A DNA stretch of 64,000 nucleotides from Leptodactylus fallax (Eukaryota; Chordata; Amphibia; Anura; Leptodactylidae), in assembly GCA_947044405.1 (NCBI GenBank), contig CAMRHE010000168.1, forward strand, positions 62,501 to 126,500. The letters are read 5' to 3'. How positions within the stretch are numbered: the stretch's first letter is position 1; each line of letters begins with the position of its first letter. Shown here one piece after another: positions 23,346 to 34,516 of this stretch. The notes below the pieces were generated by a model. That model had not been told where the DNA came from and searched no databases. It saw only the letters and a list, made by a program, of their open reading frames with translations. Made by a program: the position numbers and the translations under genes.

Positions 23346-24360
23346 AAGGGATTAAATTAGACTCAGATTCAGACAGTGTGGGAGAAATTTGCAGAACACA
23401 AAGAAAGCCAATGCAAAAATGGAGAAAATATAATGTATGTTTTGTCCTCGGTCATATTTTACCTTAGGATCCCAGTGCTAAAAGACTCCAAAGCTACCCT
23501 GCTTCACTTTAGTATGAATATACTGACTGAGAGCCAGACTTATCACTCAACATGATTGCTATTAATTCTAGTTCCTTTAAGGACTGGACATCAACTTTCA
23601 CAATGTTCCTAGAAGAGCAGAGTCAGTAAACGCCAATCTGAAAATCCAATCTGACTATCCAAGTAGGAGCAGAGCATGGTAGCTACCTTATGTGTGTGTG
23701 GGGGGGGGGGGGAAATTGTTCCTTACATAGTATCTCCTGACATATGCACTTTGATTTTACTAGTAATAATAGAGGTATGTCAAAGGGGATGCCTCACCAA
23801 TTATTTATTTTAAAAGGCTGAGAATAGTGTAATTAAACATACTCACCGAATCTCTGCTGCTCCCAACCTAATACTTCACAGTACCCGCTTGGTTTCTACT
23901 TTCTGCCTTCTCTCGTCACACAGAAAAACCTGCTTCATCCAAGGATTGGTTGCGTGACTTGAGTATTGAGAGGGATCAGGAAGTAGAGACCAATGGGAGA
24001 TTCTTCATTGGAATGGGAGCAGATGGGAATTGGTTAGGTCTGACATTCATTTTACACCATTCTCTGCCTTTTTTTTTTTCCCCCAAAACATTAAATCAGC
24101 CAAACAACCTTTTTAAAGTGTCTGTTTTCTAAGACTGTTTTTAACAAGGGTTTGAGTTACAAAACTACTATAAAAAAAAAAAATACATACATAAATAATT
24201 GAGCCATTGTAAAACCTTCCAGACCTGAGACAAGAGAGAGAACTAAAACTGGAAAATATCATTAAAAGGAATCTCAAAATATTACTAATATTATATATGT
24301 GTGTGTTATTTTTTTTTTTTTTTACTATGTTGCGGTTATTTCCTCATTAGAAATTACACT
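23346..24360. other. Intron sequence without recognised genes
   Basis: A G run lies at about 23699-23713 and a T run near 24070. A MITE-D end (CTAGGTTCACAGTAGAG, GACTATAATGGGGTCCGCGG) follows at 24366-24445. Nothing else was recognised. Confidence 0.5.
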
Positions 24361-24461
24361 GTAACCCTAGGTTCACAGTAGAGTTTGGGTTTCCGTTCTT
24401 CGGATCCACAGACCACAGAGACTATAATGGGGTCCGCGGGGTTTCAGTCCAAAATCGGCGG

Positions 24462-24650
24462 TGATATTTCAGTTTTTCTTTTTTAATAAATTTGCAAAAA
24501 TATCTACATTTGTTTGTTTTTTTCTGTCAAGATGGGGTTCTGAGTGTACATTAATGAGAAATAAATTGAACTTTTTTGCTTTTAGCAAATGAATGCAATG
24601 AAACAAAGTGGAAAATGTAAAAGGAGTCTGAATACTTTCCGTACCCACTG
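24462..24650. mobile_element. Tc1/mariner terminal inverted repeat, solo
   Basis: TTTCAGTTTTTCTTTTTTAA, AATTTGCAAAAATATCTAC, ATGGGGTTCTGAGTGTACA and the end CCGTACCCACTG then TA are the well-known terminus of a Tc1-like family. Only one terminus, about 190 bp, is left and no transposase remains. Confidence 0.7.
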
Positions 24651-24817
24651 TATATAGTATAAGTAATCATCTCTGTTCAAGACACCAAAGTGGCGTTCAG
24701 TATTTACTAATATCCACTGGGGTACACATTAAATAATTGAAATGAATAAATGTTAAATATATAATTTATGAATATAACAATATAAACATTAAAACAAAAA
24801 CAAACTTTCCATGCACG

Positions 24818-25109
24818 TTAAAGAGGACCTTTCACCACCGCCACCAATTTAAGTTCTTGACATTTTTATAGGCGCCACTTCATTCTTTTTTTGCAGAGCA
24901 GTTGGAATTTTCTCTCTAGTCCTCAGCATTCCCGAGCAAAAATCACAGTTAGTTTTGATGCCTGATGTGCTATTTAGAGACTGTTACGTCAGACAGGGGA
25001 ACGGTGAAGACTAGAGAAAAAAAAAAATAAATTCAGCTGTGCCAGAATCAGCGGAGCAGCGGCTAGTGAATTATGTAAATAGCTGGATCTGGTGAAAGGT
25101 CCTCTTTAA
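24818..25109. mobile_element. MITE-E, complete, perfect 20-bp termini
   Basis: It is 292 bp between TTAA 24818-24821 and TTAA 25106-25109. TTAAAGAGGACCTTTCACCA stands at both ends in inverse orientation without a mismatch. The body has inverted blocks around TTTTCTCTCTAGTCCTC and GAAGACTAGAGAAAA. Perfect ends suggest a fairly young insertion. Confidence 0.85.
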
Positions 25110-25878
25110 AGCAAAAATGCACACATTTAGACAGAAATACAATATGCTGCACATGCTTTCTAGTAACACTAAAACCCAGAGATAGATCCACATCAGTCAT
25201 GGTAACATGATAAAAATGGTATTAGCAATTTTCATCTCTATCAAAAGACTTTAAATGTCCAAGTGAAACCACTTGAAAGACTGCGGCTATTATATTAATC
25301 TGACAGTAGCAGTTTACTGCCCACAACCCCTCGAAGGCTGGGGAAGGAATAAATGTAAAAAAGCAGAGACTTGGACAACAATGAAGACCACTACCATTAC
25401 CTATTGCAACTACTTCACGCTTCCTTATATACAATATGAAGAAATCCAGAGTAAAATGTTTTTTTCTTTTAATCTCTGTAAACTATTCTGGAGCAGAAAC
25501 TTGGGAATGCTGACACACACATTTGTAAATTTTAAATGGACATCACCTAGAAGTGACCTAAGCATGCCCAAGAAACTCAAGCCACATATTCATGCTACTC
25601 TGCAGTAAGAAACCCCTAGATGTTCAGCAAAAGAATTTTCAACTAGTTTACAAGGCTTGTCTAAGGCCTGGGAAGTCCAAATTGTAATTGATAATATCAC
25701 ATCTGAAAACATCCTAGCACAACAAACCTTTATAAATGGGCACATCAACATAAGGGTTTTTATGACCACACACATTACATAAATGTTGGCTGATGCTATA
25801 GATTTTGGAAGGACCAATCATCTAATGTGCATAGGTGCCCAAAATGATATTTTTGTTCTCAAGTTAGATAAGCTTTTA
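25110..25878. other. Intron sequence without recognised features
   Basis: No exon, RNA gene or nameable repeat was seen. Frames of 70-111 residues overlap on both strands without family resemblance. Confidence 0.5.
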
Positions 25879-26422
25879 TTAAAGGGGTATTCCCATCTCA
25901 AGGATCCCATCTATACTGCTAGCTGTTAGATTATTCCTCCTATTGTTTCCACAGTGTTTCTATGTTGCATGTCCTGTATCTGCTAAGACAGGATGGATGA
26001 CGAGAGTCACTGCTCTCTGGGGGGGCTGAGTTCTCTCTGTTATGTACATCTCTGTGGTCAGGACAATCAGGTCAGCTAATTGCAGTTTGCTAATAAAGGC
26101 TCCAGGAGTCATGTCTGTTATCTCTCTATGTAAACACAAAAATAACAGAGTCCGTTCTCTGTAGAAGCATGGTAAGTGTTCTATACAAACCTGTGTAATG
26201 TAATACATTTACTGTGCATATTACTTGAACTGCATTTATATTGGATTTCTAGTAATCATCATAATCTCTCATGGTAAAAGCAAAGTCTATATCTTTTGTG
26301 ATACTTCATAGTATCCTGTTCAGAGAGTCATAGCCATCCCACCAGTTTGCTGAAGAATACAGGAAGTGAAAAGAAGAGACAGCAGGCAAAGCTGATGAGA
26401 CGGAGATGGGAAAACCCCTTTA
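25879..26422. mobile_element. T2-like MITE, complete ends
   Basis: It is 544 bp from TTAA 25879 to TTAA 26419-26422. The left end is TTAAAGGGGTATTCCCATCT; the right end GAGATGGGAAAACCCCTTTAA is its near inverse. Its right end lies exactly at the start of the LINE 3' fragment. Confidence 0.75.
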
Positions 26423-26890
26423 ATGTTTTAGTGGGGTCCATGTGGGGGGTGGTGGGTGACAGAAGGATACTGTCCGTGGTGAGCTCCATGCGGGAGAATA
26501 ACTCCCATCCCATGCATGAGACTGTGATAGTGCTGAGCAGTACTGTCAGTGACCGACTGCTCCACCCTAGGTGTGAGAAGGAGCGCTATCGGAAGTCTTT
26601 CCTCCCCACCGCGGTTAGGCTGTACAACCAACACCGACCTAAGCGGAGATCATTACATACAGAGAACTGAAATATCTGTCTGTTAAATCCCCCCCCCCCC
26701 CACCCTCTGCTACGTCCTATCTGTCTGTCTGCTATTAATATAATGCCTCTCACCTTGGAACATTCCTGTACATGTTGTATTTGTATTTGTATCTGCTTAT
26801 CTTATCTTATCTTTGCTGCTGTAACACACTGAATTTCCCCACTGAGGGACTATTAAAGGACTATTATTATTATTATTATTATTATTATTA
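26423..26890 (+). mobile_element. LINE 3' end with (ATT)n tail
   Basis: The plus frame reads MRENNSHPMHETVIVLSS, then RLLHPRCEKERYRKSFLP and TAVRLYNQH, resembling the carboxyl end of CR1/L2/Rex-type LINE ORF2 proteins. It is followed by a short 3' region with CCCCACTGAGGGACTATTAA and an (ATT)n tail at 26865-26890. Such LINEs are 5'-truncated on insertion and end in simple repeats. The exact clade is uncertain. Confidence 0.55.
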
Positions 26891-26894
26891 AAAA

Positions 26895-27310
26895 AAAAAA
26901 AAAATCCTATAGTTTTTTTTTGCATTTTGTTTCTACGGCATTCACTCTGCATTATGCACTACGTCTGGTGGGTCTTACACGTTTATAGTGTTAATATATT
27001 TATATTTGTTTTATGTTGTACCAAAACTTTTTTTTTTTTTTTTTTTTAAATCAATAACTTTCCTGGGGTCACCGTATTCTGATGCCTATAACTTTTTTAC
27101 AGTTTAGTTGATGAAGATATGTCAGAGCTCTTTATTTGTGGGGAAGTTGTAGTTTTTATTGGTACCAATGATTGGTATGTCTGACTTTTTGAACACTTTT
27201 TATTGCTATGTTTGTGGGGAAGGGAGGTGACCAAAATACATTAATTTGCACACTGTGCTATTTTTTTTTTTTTCCAGAGTTTACCATATGAGCACTTTTA
27301 CAGCCCAGAG
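26895..27310. repeat. Family F repeat
   Basis: GGCATTCACTCTGCATTATG, GTCTGGTGGGTCTTACACG, GTTGTAGTTTTTATTGGTAC and AGGTGACCAAAATACATTAA line up with the two halves of the copy at 40540-40676 and 48493-48960. This uninterrupted copy shows what the split copy looked like before insertion. T runs at 27021-27046 and 27260-27273 lie inside. Confidence 0.6.
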
Positions 27311-27429
27311 TGGGAAGAGGTGAAGGTACTTGAATGTGCCTGTATACAAGGGACTAAAGAGATGAAAAATTTAAAAATCTGGAGAGAAAAAAAAAAAAAA
27401 AAAGCCACTGATTCTGAGCGAATGACCTA

Positions 27430-27660
27430 CTTTTCTGCATTGATGAGAAGAGGTCAACAATATCAGATCAGTAGGGGTCCAACAACCACCATCCACACCA
27501 ATCAGCTGTTCTCGGCAGTTTCCGGCACTGAAACTGTCAGAAAACAGAGTAGCTTGATGATTGGTGGGACTGGTAGGGGTTGGACCCCCACAAATCTGAT
27601 ATGGATAACCAATGCTAGGGAAAGGTCATCAATATCAGTTAACACTGCAAACCTTGTTCA
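27430..27660. repeat. T2-like internal palindrome
   Basis: ATATCAGATCAGTAGGGGTCC near 27462 and GGTTGGACCCCCACAAATCT near 27578, plus ACCAATCAGCTG and AGCTTGATGATTGGTGGG, are inverted. This is the internal part of a TTAA element with lost ends. Downstream, 27720-28020 holds family F scraps and a T run at 27977-28002. Confidence 0.45.
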
Positions 27661-28079
27661 AAGTTTACCTGTCACCAAGTACAACATGCTAAATGACATA
27701 CATAATTTTATTCCCTCTGTGCCCACTTGGTGGTGTTTTTTTTTTAATTTAAATCATATATGGCCCCTGGAAAATTATATGTAAATTAGGTGGCAACCTT
27801 TCTATTTTCGCATAGAAAATAGGGGTTAGCACTCGTTTTTTATGGTACATGGGGTTTTGAGGGGTATAACTTTTTTGTTCAGATTATACAAATTTTGCGC
27901 ATTTTTTCCTTTTTTTTTTTTCTATATCCAGGAAAAATGTAAACAAAACAGAAGGGGCAAAGTGTTTTTCACATTTGTCTTTTTTTTTTTTTTTTTTTTT
28001 TTATGAAATAGTAGAAAGTGCTCCGAAAAAAATTTGTAAAATAGTTTTCCCTCTTTGTGAGGTTATGCATATGTGGCAA

Positions 28080-28480
28080 ACAGGATCCAGATGGCCCAGA
28101 CAGCCACCACTGAAGAGGATCATTTGATCTGCTAACAAGCAAGAACAGCTTCCAGCTTTGTCCACCAATCACACACAGGTATGGTTCATACTACACACCG
28201 GTGTGGTTCATACTACACACCTGTCTCTGCCTGGACCATTTCTCTCACTTAGCAGGAAATTTGGTGTCACGGTGCACATTACAATAGCCCCATCACTATC
28301 ATGTGTTGTCTCTCTGCAGGGTTTCCAACTGGCATTTTTCAGCACGATAATGCACACCAATATGCAGCAAGGGTTTTCCCAAGAATGTCTCCGCCAGATT
28401 GCAACACTTCTTTGCTCTACCTAGTCGCCAGATTTATCAAGCATTTATGGGACCAGAAGAGGCTGCACAACTCCATCTGT
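28080..28480 (+). pseudogene. Tc1/mariner transposase fragment
   Basis: The plus frame gives CLSAGFPTGIFQHDNAH, with the QHDN that carries the second catalytic aspartate, and later IKHLWDQKRLHN in place of IEHVWD, so the catalytic glutamate is lysine here. The frame drifts between the two. The sequence upstream to about 28080 probably belongs to the same relic but is too decayed to read. Confidence 0.55.
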
Positions 28481-28739
28481 GGGTAAATGTGCACAACATA
28501 CCATACAGACCCTGTGTACCTCCATGCCCAAATATATCTCATCTTGTATCTACAAGTATACTAAAGGCAGCCCAACAGGGTACTAGAACCTCCTTTTCAA
28601 TTCTACAGTTTTCCCCAATAAACTTATCATTTCGCTGTGTGAAAATACCCTTTAACAGATATGTCAGGACAAGGGGTTATCCGAGTTATATAAACTTGTG
28701 GGCAGCTGTAAGATTAGACTAAAAATATTCAACCACTCC

Positions 28740-29230
28740 ATATCCTTACGGCAGCGATGATATCAACACATTGTAAGTGTCCGGACCCTCCTTCTCTATT
28801 GGCGCTGGTCGAAAGGATTGGGGAGATTCCGAGAATGGAATCATTGACTGCACCAATTAATGACCAGGTCGATCTTTTTTTGCACCATGTGGTCCCAGTG
28901 GGACTATTTTTCCTCTAAGTCTCCTGGATTTGCTTCAATTTCTTGGTGCCATAACTGGCGACTTCTGATTTTCCAGGTTTCCAGGTTCTTCCACCCCCCC
29001 CCCCCTTAGCACCCTCATCTTTCCTTTCCTGGTCCTGTCTGTTTATTTCCCATCCTTGTGCTGGTCTTTGTCTTGGTTTTGATTATTCTGATTTGGATTA
29101 CACTATTTGTTTTCCATTTTCACCTGTTAATGCAACCACTGGTGTCATTTGATACTTTTGTATTTTCTACTTTTCTCTTACTTATTTGATGTTATTGTTT
29201 CTTTTCGATAAAACAAAAACTTTAATATAT
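28740..29230 (+). mobile_element. L1/Tx1-type LINE 3' end
   Basis: The plus frame reads VERIGEIPRMESLTAPIND, close to the carboxyl-terminal block of Tx1-like ORF2 (a glutamate- and methionine-rich 'MEhLTA' motif). It is followed by a T-rich 3' region ending in GATAAAACAAAAACTTTAAT, which could hold its poly-A signal. A C run at 28986-28999 interrupts. The 5' part is missing. Confidence 0.45.
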
Positions 29231-29635
29231 AAAATATATAATTCAACCAAGTTACACTTACCCTTCGTATCAGAGAGAACTGATTCCAATGCGGACTTCC
29301 AGTCCTCAATACCTATTTTCATAACTGCACTGGACAGGGGTCCATGAACATAGATCACTAATGAAACCAGTCACTGGCCTCTGCGGTACATGGCTTCTCC
29401 AAGCTGAGGCCAGTGACAGGCTTTGGTGGTAAATTGTGTATAAAGGATTCTTCCTGCTGCAGCCATGTAAACATATCCTGGCACTGAGCAATGGGAATCA
29501 GGATTAGAAGTGATGGCTAGGAAGAAGGGCAAGTATAGGTTGGATTACTTTTTTCACCATTCCCTGCAGCTGCCTTCAAATTCATAAACCCCCTTGAAGT
29601 TAGGGTATGGTGCTACAGAATACATTACTCCAAAA

Positions 29636-29689
29636 AAAAAAAAAAAATATATATATATCTATCTATCTATATCTATCTATCCACACACA

Positions 29690-29732
<43 letters not shown>
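29636..29732. repeat. Compound microsatellite: A run, TATC, CA, TA
   Basis: Fifteen A, TATATATA, repeated CTATCTAT, CACACACACAC and then about 17 TA dinucleotides. Confidence 0.9.
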
Positions 29733-29734
<2 letters not shown>

Positions 29735-31700
29735 GTACACAATTACTAGCAATACTTACATGCCTATCGTGAAGTAGCAATGGGCACGGTCACTTTTGCA
29801 TTACACCACAACTGATGGATGCAGTGCTATGTGTAGATACGCTTTCATGCTCTGCTTTACAATGTCCCAACAATTACAAGTGTGAAAAGTAACAACAAAA
29901 ACAATTAGTCGGCTCAACATCACACATTTATTGCTAACTACATGTAAAGCCAAAAATAGAAATGCACAACAAAAATCTGTATTTTCCTAAACTAAAGGAT
30001 CATAGAACCGCTTTTAATAATCCTGGTCATCCAACTTTCTCACACCACCTAAAGACAACAGACTCATCACATAATTGCAAACAAAGACACAAAACAGTTA
30101 TTCACTCCTACGACTGAATGCAGACCATGCCTCTGTACTGAGAAAATCAGGACCTCAAAGTGCTACAAAAACCACCACCACCACATCTGTACACAAAACT
30201 CAAAGGTAAACTAATTTAATAAAAGTGCAATAGACTGAGTGATCGCTGTGCTATCCTACACAGAAAATATAAAACGAAGATTTTAGTTACCTCTTCTATA
30301 TAACACCTTGCAGTCATCCCATGTTAATGTGAATGGTCTCTAAACTTTCTGCTTGAAAAACTTGCTTGTGCAGGGAAGCGCTTCATTTAGTTGCTATTGT
30401 CTGAAGGGCACATACACAGAGATGTAATATCTACTCTGACATTTTCCCAGAATGCCCCGACAGTGCTCGGGGCAAGGAGCACAAAAAAAGAAAAAGTTGA
30501 ACAACTTCCCTCTATCCACTCCCAAAGAGTTCCACCCTCTTACTCATTCCAGCAGCCTGTGACCTCCCCCTCTATCCAAGACCTGGCTGCACTGACTGAA
30601 TAGAAAAGTGAAAAGCACATGACCACTTCTCTTCATTGTGCATCTTGGAATTGTTCAGAGGCTGATACAGCCTGGTGGTCACAGAGCTTGTTGAAATGGT
30701 ATAACCTCTTCATTGCCAGGATGCTAGAAAGTAATGTAAAAGAATCAGTTCCATTGCTTGCCCCTTTTTCCCAAGTGATTACAATAGTTTTCTGCATTCA
30801 AGCTTTTTATTTGGTTCGATTCTTTTGCCTTTTAGTTTAGTTATAATTCGCTATAAATCTATGCCTTATTTGATTCTCGAGTATCTAGTACTTGCTGTGG
30901 ATACATAGGAATACTATGAGCAGGACATTTTTTGTATGATCAATTTATGCAACTGTTATACAACAATCTTTTAAGAGGTTCATGAAAAAAAGGTTATAAT
31001 AGGTTGTGCATAAATCACAAGATTCCATAGAAATAAAGTAAATCTGGAGAAAGAGGTTTTCAGATAGGTGAACAATTTTTTTTTTTAACCAAAAGTTCAG
31101 AATGGGTGAAAATAAAGAACAGAAGCAATACTCATCCCTCCTGTTCTGATGCTACATGGATCCCAATCTGGTCACCACTTTCTGGTCCTACTCAGTCCTC
31201 AAGAAATACCACTCACTTAGCAAACTATTGCCTGAGGTAAGTAGTCACTGGGGCCAGTGACTGGACAAGTGGTCATTTCCTGTATGTCAAGAGGGTCCAG
31301 AAAATACAGAAGAATTGTCAAAATGAGTATTGCTGCTTTTAAATTTGAGCATTCGGTTAAAAAAAAAAAAAAAAATACCCACTGAAAAATCCATTTAAGA
31401 AATGGTAATTTGGGAATAAAACAAATCTCATCCTAAAATATATATGTTGGCCTTATTAGATCCCTGTTACTTGAAATGTCCCTTTAAAAAATGGCAGACA
31501 TCTATGACTAAGCTTTATCAAAACTAGTGGTATTAAAAAAAAAGTGCTAGCATTGTTTAGCGCATTGGTTCCATTGTGAGACATCGGTGGCAATTAGGCT
31601 GTGCAGCGCTGTGCTGCAGTCCTGATAAAGTAGCTGACAAAGATCAGCTACCATATCAGTAGCAGAGTACTGCACAGCCTTCAGCAGTGGGAGGGGAGTA
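29733..31700. other. Repeat-poor intron block
   Basis: This is the longest stretch of the large intron without a recognised mobile element, apart from A/T runs at 31079-31086 and 31358-31376. I see no exon of psd3 or RNA gene. If the intron contains an alternative psd3 first exon or enhancer, this is one of the better places for it, but the sequence gives no direct proof. Confidence 0.4.
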
Positions 31701-31714
31701 AAAATAACACTTAT

Positions 31715-31900
31715 ACTCACCTTTTCGGGCCTCTTGTCACATCACACACCCCAGGGGTCACCGCTCAGGCCCAATCACATGGGCACCCTGACATTATAAC
31801 ATTGTATCAGTGTGTTATGACATCAATGTGCCCCACGTGACCGTTGAGGCCCAATTACAAACCTCAGTGGTGATCCCCAGGGCGCGTGACATCACAAGAG
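31715..31900. repeat. Hairpin repeat
   Basis: CTTGTCACATCACACACCCC, GGGGTCACCGCTCAGG, CCCAATCACATGGG are inverted in CCACGTGACCGTTGAGG, CAGTGGTGATCCCC and CGCGTGACATCACAAGAG. This is the internal part of a palindromic element, non-coding. Confidence 0.5.
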
Positions 31901-32024
31901 ATGTGAAGAAGATGTGAGTAGACCACAGTACGCCGACGCACACCAAAGTAATACCTAGGTGAGGTGAGGCAAGGTCTATGGGATTCGCCCAGCTCTACGA
32001 ATAAAGCTGCCCGTGGCTACAGTG

Positions 32025-32970
32025 TGAGGCCACTGTGGAGCAGGAGCATTATACCGTGTGGGGACACAGTGGAGCATTATACTGTGTGTGGGCCACAGTG
32101 GAGCAGTATACTATGTGGGTCCACTGTGGAACATTATATTCTGAGGGGCATTATACTGTTTGGGGACCACTATGGACAATTATACTATGAGGAGCTCTTA
32201 AAAGGGGTTTTCCGGACCAAAAAAAAAAAAAAAAGGTATTTTAGTGCTATTAATGAGTTAATAATTGCACCAAAATATCTTTAGCAGTGTTTTGAGTGAT
32301 TTCTGGCTTTCTCTGGGAGCTCTTAGCATCCTCTGCACTTGTTTATATGGCTAGCTTCCTGCTTCCCTAGCCTACAACTCCCATGATCCCCCTCTCACTC
32401 CCTCTCTCAAACCCCCTCCCTGTTTCCCTAGCTAGCCCACAGACTACTGCTCTATCTACCTACCTACCTAACTCAACCCCCAACATACATGTCTTCTGTG
32501 TCCTGGAGTTCAATTTCTTCGGTCCCGCTGGCATCTTCTTCTGTGGACTTCTTGCACATACGTGGTAGGCGCTTTTCGCTTCAGCCGGCAACTGTACAAT
32601 AAAGTTCTATTGCGCAGGACGGTTTAGTTTAGGGTTTGAGTTTCACTTTATGCCGGACAACCCCTTTAAGGATTTCTACTGTGTGGATCTGCTCTGGAGC
32701 ATTACACTGTGGGGGGGGGGGGGGCGCCACCATGGAACATTACACTGTGGGGGGGGGGGCACCGTGGAACATTATACTGTGGGGGGGGCCCACTGAGCAG
32801 CATTATACGGTGTGTGAGCACTGCAAAGCATTACTGTGTGAGGGCCATGGTGGAGCATTATACTATGAGGAGCTCTTGGGAGCATTATACTGTGTGGGGC
32901 TGCTCTGTAGCATTATACTTTATGGAGTCACTGTGAAGCATTTTATATACTATTCAGGCATTATATTGTG
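32025..32970. repeat. Degenerate minisatellite split by a TTAA element
   Basis: Units of about 30-33 bp reading CACTGTGGAGCATTATACTGT plus a run of G repeat from 32025 to 32197 and again from 32670 to 32970. The motif is the same as in the two hAT-borne arrays (51408-51745, 54370-55580), but units are far more diverged. G runs of 9-12 bases occur at 32710-32760. Frames through it are meaningless. Confidence 0.7.
32198..32669. mobile_element. T2-like MITE inside the minisatellite
   Basis: It is 472 bp from TTAA 32198-32201 to TTAA 32666-32669; the left end TTAAAAGGGGTTTTCCGG and the right end CCGGACAACCCCTTTAA are inverse. It shares AGTGTTTTGAGTGATTTCTGG and CTCTCTCAAACCCCCTCC-like blocks with 52078-52879, so both are one subfamily. 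Removing it rejoins the minisatellite units. Confidence 0.8.
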
Positions 32971-33635
32971 TGGGGGGGCCACAGCACAGGAAACTAAGAT
33001 ACATCAGAGAGGAAGGGATCCCACAAATTTTGCCAGCATGGGGGCCCAATTTTCCTGATAAAATAAAGGAGTACAATGCTAAAAAGGCACAATAAAAGGA
33101 CTATTACAGCAGAATAAGAGGCAGATTACAGGTAGGGACATTTATTTTTCAAATAAGATTAAAATTATGGTAGAGGGGGATTCTCGTAAAAAAATTCTCA
33201 TCCAAAAGTGGGTCCTGCATTCAGAAAGTTTGGGAACCAATGGTCTAAAGCAACCAATTCCTGCTCTGAGTTTCAGGGCTGTGAAAAGTGAAAGCATTGA
33301 CTATTTGCATTTTGTACCTTCTCCACTTTTACATAATTTTGATAAAATCGATGTATTCGGAATAAATCACATTATAGTAAATTGTAAATGATGAGCAGTA
33401 CAAACTGAAAACTGCAGGGTATCTACAAAGATATACCTCATAAATACAGCAGAGACTCAACGGAGTCACAGAGTTTCTGCAGCTGCCATACAATGCCTTG
33501 GTGTTCCACTGTATTAAGCAGATGTTTCTTGAAGGAAATGTTTTTGAGAAAGAATAGCTCCATAAAATGGCATACAGTGGAGCAAGAAACCATTTTCTGT
33601 CATTACAAAATGGAATGGAAAAAAAAAAATGGAAA

Positions 33636-33687
<52 letters not shown>

Positions 33688-34078
33688 CTCTCCATGAAAC
33701 TCTAGGGGTGCTTTATTTGGGCACATGTACACAATCATGATTTACAAGCAAAAATTCCATACCGTGAAATCCAGACAAGAAATTGCTTCCAACTGGCACA
33801 GATATTCATACCTGTATATGCAAAATATGATTGAAGCCTTTTTTTTAATTCTCCCCAGCAAAAATACATTTACATGCTGCAGATGGTAAAATCCAGTGCA
33901 GAAAAAAAAAAAATCTGTATCATATGCATTATCAATAGAATTTTTAGACTAACGCTAATGGATTACAGTGCAGATTTTCCGCATTTATACCCGCGGTGAA
34001 AATGCACAAGCAAATCAGCACTTCTAAAACCACCTGTTAAAAGGCTGCCATGCTAAAGGTCAATGAGTCAAACCCTTT
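32971..34078. other. Intron sequence with microsatellite, no genes
   Basis: Apart from the CA tract at 33639-33683 and short A runs, nothing was recognised. The lower-complexity stretch near 33950-34000 (TTTTCCGCATTTATACCCGC) may be a MITE scrap. Confidence 0.5.
33639..33683. repeat. (CA)n microsatellite
   Basis: Twenty-two CA dinucleotides, uninterrupted, after A-rich sequence. The valine/cysteine and threonine/histidine frames over it are artefacts. Confidence 0.98.
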
Positions 34079-34400
34079 AAGGCTCCATGCACATGAACTT
34101 TGTCAGTGTATTAGCTATGTTTTTAACAGCTTGCACACCAACATATTTTTTATGGCCCCATACATACACTTGTGAATTATCACGGGTCTGTGTAAGTAAA
34201 ATGAGTCAAGGCCAAAAGTCAGTACAGGTCCTATTCCTGTTCATTTGGAGCCCAGGCTCACTGCCTAAAATGCAAGGCTCAGTGGAGGACATGGACAGCA
34301 CACAGACATCATCATCCATGTGCCAGTCGTCCATGCCATTTTCCCACGGACCTGTTGATGCACTTTCGTGTGCATGTAGCCAAGCAGGCCTTGGATATAA
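34079..34400. mobile_element. MITE-like repeat beginning AAGGCTCCATGCACATG
   Basis: AAGGCTCCATGCACATGAAC at the left, GGCCCCATACATACAC within, and GGACATGGACAGCACACAG further right recall a common frog palindromic hAT-like element. The right end is not clear. Confidence 0.4.
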
Positions 34401-34516
34401 GACTAGTATATAACCCAAATCAGACAGACACCCATCTGCTTTATTAATCGTCACCAATATCAAAACATACAATGTATTGTGATGCAGAATCATACCACAT
34501 TTGAAACTAACACCTA

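Noticed and set aside
33329..33738. Frames rich in valine/cysteine or threonine/histidine
   Set aside because: Translation of a (CA)n microsatellite.
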